From contig VWZS01003386.1 in NCBI GenBank assembly GCA_013397075.1, forward strand, positions 124,583 through 188,582: a stretch of 64,000 nucleotides of DNA, read 5' to 3'. How positions within the stretch are numbered: position 1 is the stretch's first letter; the number at the start of each line of letters is the position of its first letter. This DNA is from Rhabdornis inornatus. Its lineage: Eukaryota > Chordata > Aves > Passeriformes > Rhabdornithidae. The notes beneath the pieces were generated by a model, which was not told the origin of the DNA, did no database searches, and saw only the letters and a program-made list of their open reading frames with translations. This document shows positions 57,401 through 64,000 of the stretch, piece after piece. Made by a program: the position numbers and the translations under genes.

Positions 57401-60400
57401 ATGAATTTATAGCTTGTTTCTGGGTATCATGATATTTTTAGATCATTACCATTAGAATTGTTTCCAGACAAACATATGATGACTAATTATACAGTGACCA
57501 TATGATGATTTAAGTCTTGCTTTAAAAAATCCAACCTTTAAATCACTCAATTCCTACATCCAAGAAGAGGATGACAGAGCAAACCTAAGTCTTGCAGACA
57601 TGGGTGGGATTGTGTATGGTGGTCTGACATTTCAGTGATGCATCAAGTATAGGAAAACACCAGAGACCTGTTTGTCCTGTCTCCTGCAGATGAACACTCC
57701 CCGTTGTTTCTAGAGGGGTAAAGTTTAGTTATGTACTAATGAAACAATTTTTCTGCTCATTGCTGGTAACTTTGTAGAACTGGAAGGTAGGGTTCTTCCC
57801 TTTAAAGCACTTAAGCGATGGTTTGAAAATCTGTGCAATGTTAATGAGCTCTTCTAAGATAAAAATGTGACAGTCACCATCTGAAACTGAGGGCAGTGTT
57901 AAGTGCACGGCAAAGAATCTTGGAGGACAGAGTCTTTTTATACAGGCAAAACAGACCATAAAGTGACAGCTCCACCCACAATTTGTCACCTGTCTGCTTC
58001 ACTCTGACGTGAACACAAACACCCTGCTGCTGGGCTGTACCAGTGGTGGCTGACTGATGGTCCCTTGGATAAGTGCCCATTTGATAGCAAGTAGAAGAAA
58101 ATGGCCTCATTATCTTCTGTGGGGCACCAATGATATTTTAACCTCCTTCCATAACTACCAGACTCTGCAGGTTTGCAGCAGACAGGTGCTGATTTACTTG
58201 GAACAGGTAAAGATCTGTATCCCCTGGTCAGCACTGCCCCAGAGCTGACATCTCCCCGTGCTGTGACACAGCAGCCCACGGCTCTGTGGTCCCCAGGGGA
58301 GCACAGATCATACACATTACAGCAATATTATACCTGTGATGTTTACAAGGTGCTGTCTTCACCCAGTCCAGAGTCCCAGCTTTTGTGTTGTGTAAAGAAC
58401 TGTAGTCCTTGTAATCAGCATATGAAAGCAAAGCACACACTGGGGTAGGAAGGACCTGCAGCTTTGCACAGAGGCAAACTTGGAAAGCCAAAGGCCAGGT
58501 TCTGGTATCCTCCCTGACTGATCACATTTACATGGAACCAGCTGCTGTGGAGCCCTGAACACCATCAGCCACAGGAGAGCCTCTCCACTGCCCTGCCAGG
58601 AGAAAGAAATGCCTTGTGCAAAGTCAAATGGGAAGTCTGTGGCAAGATAAGGAATTGAACCATCTTCCAAGTGTCAAGCATTGGACAGCTTTTCCTTTGG
58701 CTGTGGGTCTCCTCTTCCATGGACATCTTGTACATTTAAGTGGATCTTTTAAATCAACAACATACAAACAGCAGAGAGACCCAAAGGCTGGGTAAGAGCA
58801 TGTACTAATGACTGCAGAACTGAGATCCCGAATAATGACCACTGCTAGGTACCTTCCAAATAAACCTCTTCTTGCATCTTTCCTAAGCTGCTTTTTATCC
58901 TTACAGTGTACAGAGACATCATAACTACCAACATTTTTTGCATTTTATCTGTAAACCAAAGCCAGAAACCATGCAGGATGTGCACATCTTGACAGCTGAA
59001 ACAACAAACAGGAGAAGGAATTACCTGGAAATTGACTTCTTATTTTTACAACGAAATAGATCAGACCAGCCCTGGAAAGGACAACACCAGTGTTTCCCAC
59101 ATGTTGGAAACATCAATAGGAAAAAAGGACACTTGGTAACATAAACTCGAGCATTGTTCCACCTGTGCTGCCAACAGATAACAAACCAAGTGCCACCTTT
59201 TTGTCACCACTGTTCTCAGATTTCCCTATTTTAGCATAGCAGCTGGACACTCAGTCCCAGCTGCTCTTTGAAAGAAAGATTTAAAAACTATGTTTACAGA
59301 TTTCTGGGGCACCAAATAACGATGACCAAAGTCCTGTTAAACAGAAGCCACCACTACACTTGTCTGCTATGTCAGTAAACAGAACACAGCCATTCACCCC
59401 ACGATTAACCCACCATGTGTAAATACCTGTGGCTGCAGGATGCTACCTGGGGCCTCTCAGTGCAATACCCTGCACAGTCACCTCAGCCTCAGTCAAAAGG
59501 ACACTCAATTACAGGAAGCCATCAAACTAGGAGGTTTAATAATATAGGAATGCTACAAAAGAAACCAACCTAAAACAGATTACTAACAACACAAATGCAT
59601 AAACGTTGCTTGCCAGAAGTTGTAAAATACTGGAAATAATATTAATTTGGGGAAGGAAGAAAAGGTATGCAATTAGAGAGCAAAGCACACTGCTTTAAAC
59701 AAAATTATTTAGATTATCAAGATGAGAGAGGCTACTGGCCAAATTCAGTCATACAACCAAGCTGGATAAGTGGAAAAAAGACACATTAGGAATTCAGGTT
59801 GGTGAAGTTACTAAAATGAGTCATGTAAGTCTTCATTTTTCTTACCCAGTGGTAAAAATTTAAATATATCCATAGTGGAATCCAGTTAAGATGTGCACAG
59901 CGTGGAGGACCAGCACAAAGGCAGGCAGGCCATTAGACAGCAAATGAGTGCAGAATAAATGGAAAGGACTGTGATATCGTCAGTATAATTCAGTGAGACA
60001 TCACCGTGCATCCCTGAGTTTGAGTTCAGTTTTCTAGTAACTGTATGCCTTGCAAAGAATTAGAGGATGTGATGCCTACAGTACTAGGCCAGCTGATCCC
60101 AGGTGTTTCTTTCCCATTACATGTTCCTATCTCCAAGAGTGAAGGGCAGAACAGAGGAAGTTCAAGGACAGTTTCTGAGAATAATCAGTTAAAGAAAAGC
60201 TTTCATATGATAAAAAATTGAAAGACTGCATCTATTTACTATAAATAAGCAACCCAATAACTTGATGAAGATTTCCTCTACTTAACACTTTCAAAAGCAT
60301 ATATCTACACAGTGTATCATTCATGGTATAAAAATGTAATTACTTCTTCCAATTATTTTTAAATTTATATTTAATATTGATAAATTTCTGAATTTGTCTC

Positions 60401-60866
60401 ATTAGGAATAATGTTAGAATTTTTTTTTCAGAAGTTCATGTCACTGCTAAGCTCAGGGTGGTTATGTTACTCTAACCAGTTGTTATTTACTTTTTGGTGT
60501 TTATATCCTCAGTTACCTTTACATGTTTCTCATTGATCAACTGAGGATTTTTACTCTGGCAGAAGAAATTCTCCCAAAGTTTCCATTAAGGCAAATCCCT
60601 TTGAATTAGGGCACCCCGATGATTTTTAATTAGAGGATGACAGAACAGACAGTATGTGATATCTAATGCCAATGTGCAGGTTTTGAGGGTACACTTTGCT
60701 CCTCAGGATCTTGGAAACGTTCCTAAATTTCCTAAATCAGCGTTCTACTCCTGAACCTGTCATTGGTTCGTTTGCTCTGACCCGCTGGAGCAGAACCACC
60801 CTCCGCCGGTCCTGCTGTATCTGTGACACACAAAAGGCAGGAGATCTCCAAGGAGGGGCAGCTCAC

Positions 60867-61075
60867 CATCACTGACACCAACACCTTCTTTACGTATTTT
60901 ATTAAACTGCCCCGTCTAATTTCTGTCCTCCCACGCGTGCCACGGAGGATGCGAGCGCTCCGCAATAACCAGGCGCGCTCTCGCTTGTCAAAGCTGCGGA
61001 GGGGCCGGGGGCGGCCGGGGCAGGCGCTGCGCTCCCCGCCGAGCCCGNCACGCTGGGACTGGTAGTCCGGCAGCC
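60867..61075 (-). other. TMOD2: Candidate untranslated first exon of TMOD2
   Basis: A minus-strand transcript starting in the CpG island would reach a good donor, GATG|GTGAGC, at 60867/60866. The next in-phase-independent target is the acceptor upstream of the TMOD2 start codon about 9.5 kb on. The upstream limit is arbitrary. This is inference from position, composition and one splice site. Confidence 0.35.
61049..61066 (-). promoter_or_regulatory. ZNF143/STAF-like promoter motif
   Basis: The minus strand reads ACTACCAGTCCCAGCGTG, close to the known ZNF143/STAF consensus ACTACAATTCCCAGCATG, including the ACTAC and CCCAGC cores. Such sites are common in CpG-island and bidirectional promoters. 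The adjoining N at 61048 leaves the last position open. Confidence 0.45.
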
Positions 61076-61090
61076 GCCAGCGCCCGCCGC

Positions 61091-61178
61091 GGGCACCGGC
61101 ACCGACACCGGCACCGGCACCGACACGGGCACGGGCACGGGCATGGGCACCGGCAGCAGCGGCAGCGGCAGCGGCTCC
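61091..61178. repeat. GC-rich hexamer-type tandem repeat
   Basis: About 14 units of the type ggcacc, gacacc, ggcacg and ggcagc in succession. It makes artificial open frames rich in Gly/Ala/Arg or Val/Pro on the minus strand. Confidence 0.88.
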
Positions 61179-61270
61179 AGTAGCGGCCCCTCCCGTCCCC
61201 GGCCAGGCCACCCTCCTGGTCCCCCTAACCCCCTCATCCCTCTCTGCTCCTGTCTGCCCGAAGCCTGCAG
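61179..61270 (+). other. Candidate plus-strand first exon ending at a consensus donor
   Basis: On the plus strand, CCTGCAG|GTGAGG at 61270/61271 is a near-perfect donor at the edge of the CpG island. The exon start is arbitrary. No protein similarity is seen and no partner exon is visible before 64000, so this could be a divergent gene, a non-coding RNA or chance. Confidence 0.25.
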
Positions 61271-61280
61271 GTGAGGTGCC

Positions 61281-64000
61281 ACCTAACCCACACATTCCCT
61301 GTCGCCTCTGGCTTGGCACGATGCAGCCTCAGCCTTCCCCTCACCCGTGCGGCTCACGAACACAGACTGTGCTGTGGTTTGGGGGGTTTTCCAGCCGCGG
61401 GCACCGCCCCTGCCCCAAGCACAGCTCTGCCCGCACTCCCTGCATGTGGTGCCCGGGCTCCCCGGCAGCCGTGCTGGTCAGCTCTGGGCACACGTGTCGG
61501 CAGCTGATCCCAAAAACCATGGTTTGCTCCTCTCAACACTTCCTGCAAACTGAGCCGGCCAAACAGGTCCTGCAGCAGAAACCTGCTGGCCCTCACCCTC
61601 AATCAAGATGTGTCACCCCAGGGAGCCAATTTTGGAGTAGAGGGCGCTGGCCTCTGAGACCATTTTGATGTTTTCCCTTTCTTCTGTTAATTAGTGTTGG
61701 CAATTCAATTTATATTTGTTCTATCATTCCATAGTAAGGCTAACCATTGGTTGAAATGTAACAGTATTTGAGTGAACCCCTTTTAATTAAGCATGTCCAT
61801 AATTTAATTTATCAGAATACTTTCACTGGGTGTTGTGATTTAGTTGAACAGAGGCCCTTGGTTCTGAGCACTAAGTGACGAGTCATGAGCAGCAGAAAAG
61901 CTGTTGCAATGACTGGGATGTCTTTAAGTTTCATTTCACATTGGCAGGAAAAGAGGACATTGCCTTGTTAAGAAGCAGATGCTGCACTAGAGTTAAATTT
62001 TCCTATGGAAAGAAAGTACAACTTGGAAACACCAAACCCTGCCAAGCACCTCAGGCATCTGTAGCAAGACTTAGAGCAGAAAACTCAGGCTAATACGAGG
62101 GGTTGAAGGGTTAGCCTGGGTGTTTTGCCACTGCTGCTAAGGGAAACACCTGTATCCACAATAATGTGCAGACTGTAGAAAAAATCTTCCAAAGCTGCAT
62201 CTGGAGCTTTGAACCTCCTTGCCTCAAACTTCTCATAAAATGGGATATCCAGCCATAAGTTACCAGCTTTTTTGCCAAACATCTAAAATGTTATCAGATC
62301 AACAGAAATGGAAAACAATCAGATCATTTTATTCTGAAGTCATTCCCTTTCCTTTCCTGCCTTGAAGCATTCAAAGAAAACAGGGTTTGCATCTGTGGTT
62401 TTGTTTGTTCAGTCCCAGGAGCATCAGGGAAGCTGAACCAAATTGCTTTGAAATCTTCTGCTCTGTAACTTGGTGGCTCAGGCTGAAGAGCAATTTGTTG
62501 GTTTGGTGGTGGGGTTGAAGCTTCCCTGCAAACCGGTCTTGTTCAGCCATGAGACAGAAATGTGGATTTAATTATTGACATGGATTTAAACCGTCTTTTG
62601 GGATTTAATTTTGGTCTGTAGGATCAGGCCTTGAATGAGTCACTCATAATTATACAAATACTGGGAAAGGGAAATGTATGCTATCTACACAGAGCAAAAG
62701 TTAACGTCGGGGTGTTTGTTTTTTGATAAACTCCTACAAGCTTTTTCACTCAGATTTTCCCATCACACCTTAAAATCTATTTATTAAGTTGAAATTCTTC
62801 CTCCTTTGATATGAAGGAAAATAAATCCTCCCATGCTGGCTTTCCCATCTGCATGCCTTATATCTGATGACAAATTCACTTCATACTACTTTCTGTTAAA
62901 AGTGTAACAGTCCTCTGCAAGGAATATAGAGTTTGGCTGAAGTCAGGATACTGCTCTTCTTTGGCTTGGTTTCATGTTTCTTTCTTCCTTATACCTCATG
63001 CATGGAATTTACAATCAAAAAATTAGAAATACGATCAGTTTCCGTTTAAGAAAAGGTGCAGGTCACCTGTATTCATGAGGCATACCAACAAAAACATACA
63101 CGGTATATAGATTAAATGCAGATGTACTAGACAATCTTTCATTCTTCCCAAACTGCAGCATTAAAAGACAAATGTATTCAATACAATTCACTAATCTGAG
63201 CTCTATCCCATGCCTGGGCTACAGGAGATCCCATTTATGAGCTATGCCTGCTGTGATACATTTACATCAAGTGACTGTGGCCACCTGCACTGACCATATT
63301 TCCCATGTGTGGGATTTCCCAGGCTGGCACATTCGAGAGGGCAGGGTAAGGCTCCCAAGCAGTCCTTTTTTCCCCGGCAGAACCTTTGCATAACATTTTG
63401 TCCACCTAGCCTTTAAAATTTATTTTATGTATTTGACCTGTTGATAGAATTGCATTGGCAGAGTAAATACTCTAAGGATATAACATATAAGGGGACAATT
63501 ACTCTAGAAAAAAATTTACTCCACTCTGGAGCATGCCTTTGAGAGCTGGGATCCTGTGGATCCCAAAACAATGCATTTCCTTGCTCAGCCTTCCCTACCC
63601 CCAGTCACAGTTTGTTTGGGAGGCTCCATGGTGAATGCAGTGTAGATATTTGGCATTTTTCCAACACTGTCTAAACTGGGCTTACTGCCAGCAGGTTGTA
63701 CCAGTAAATCATTAACTGGGGCACCCAAAAGCAAGTTTTATTTCACTGAACTATTTGTAGCCAAAACGTGGTCAGTTGTTTCAAAATGTTTGTTGCATTT
63801 TTAAAATAAAAAAACACAGGGGCTGTTGTTTTCATCTGGTTTCCTTATGATACAGCTTGTAAGACTTTTCTTAATTAATTCCTGCTAGAACTGGAGCTTG
63901 TCTTCTAGACAACATCTGGACTTGATTACTGTGTTGTGCATGTTTTGATCTCTTCCCTTAAAGACCAGCTGTTGATCAAATTCAGTGACCTATAAATAAA
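61281..64000. other. Stretch beyond the distal CpG island, no supported gene
   Basis: GC-rich until about 61600, then AT-rich. No CR1 copy, RNA gene or recognised exon. A minus-strand open frame at 62282-62085 directly follows an AG but matches no family that I know. Confidence 0.55.

Larger units (their letters stand above)
51301..60866 (-). other. TMOD2: Probable 5' UTR intron of TMOD2
   Basis: About 9.5 kb between the first coding exon and the distal CpG island. It contains a nested inverted repeat (52101-52134), an 11-bp tandem array (54408-54437) and an (AT)n run near 56091-56106. No coding exon is recognisable. The assignment rests on mammalian TMOD2 having an untranslated first exon and on the lack of any CpG-rich promoter near 51.3 kb. 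Confidence 0.5.
60900..61280. promoter_or_regulatory. Distal CpG island, probable TMOD2 promoter, possibly bidirectional
   Basis: A sharp rise in CG dinucleotides from about 60935 to 61200, in AT-rich surroundings. It is the only CpG-rich stretch upstream of TMOD2 in the window, so it is the best promoter candidate. A good minus-strand donor (60866) and a good plus-strand donor (61271) flank it, which would fit transcription in both directions. There is one ambiguous base, N, at 61048. Confidence 0.6.

Noticed and set aside
60732..61319. 195-codon minus-strand frame across the distal CpG island
   Set aside because: Its Gly/Ala/Arg-rich part comes from the hexamer repeat and the rest has no similarity to known proteins. 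It includes an ambiguous base.
1..64000. CRISPR array, bacterial operon or integrated bacterial system
   Set aside because: There are no spaced direct repeats of CRISPR type, and no dense reading frames or ribosome binding sites. Introns, CR1 elements and CpG islands show vertebrate nuclear DNA.

Overview
The window looks like nuclear DNA from a bird. It is AT-rich and intron-rich with sparse repeats. The recognisable repeats are 3' ends of avian CR1 LINEs, in both orientations, plus one probable solo LTR. Only two protein-coding genes can be supported, both on the minus strand and both reconstructed here exon by exon from splice sites and similarity to known families. The species cannot be named from the sequence.

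Layout. (1) 1-5854: LYSMD2, minus strand. Coding exon 1 (5657-5854) and exon 2 (1773-2110) are present. The short last coding exon was not found and probably lies before base 1. (2) 5600-6190: the LYSMD2 CpG island, interrupted by a 99-base N gap (5911-6009) beside an 18-bp GC-rich tandem repeat. (3) 6190 to about 26840: gene-free DNA with CR1 fragments, a TG microsatellite and a probable solo LTR (about 25031-25806). (4) About 26840-51266: TMOD2 (neuronal tropomodulin), minus strand. Nine coding exons join in phase to exactly 351 codons plus a stop, the length I recall for mammalian TMOD2. Its 3' UTR may end at an AATAAA with a GT-rich downstream region near 26860. (5) 51267 to about 60900: the likely 5' UTR intron of TMOD2. 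(6) 60900-61280: a second CpG island with a ZNF143/STAF-like site, a candidate untranslated TMOD2 first exon and a candidate divergent plus-strand first exon. (7) 61280-64000: no supported gene.

The most notable feature is gene order. As I recall, human LYSMD2 (minus) and TMOD2 (plus) are head to head and share a promoter. Here both are minus, and the TMOD2 stop lies 24.5 kb upstream of the LYSMD2 start. This could be a lineage inversion, an ancestral arrangement (the paralogous LYSMD1 and TMOD4 are, as I recall, also co-oriented in human), or an assembly error. The products act in different places: tropomodulin 2 caps actin filament pointed ends with tropomyosin, and LYSMD2 is a small LysM-domain protein of poorly known function. 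I see no functional link and no evidence of a novel system.
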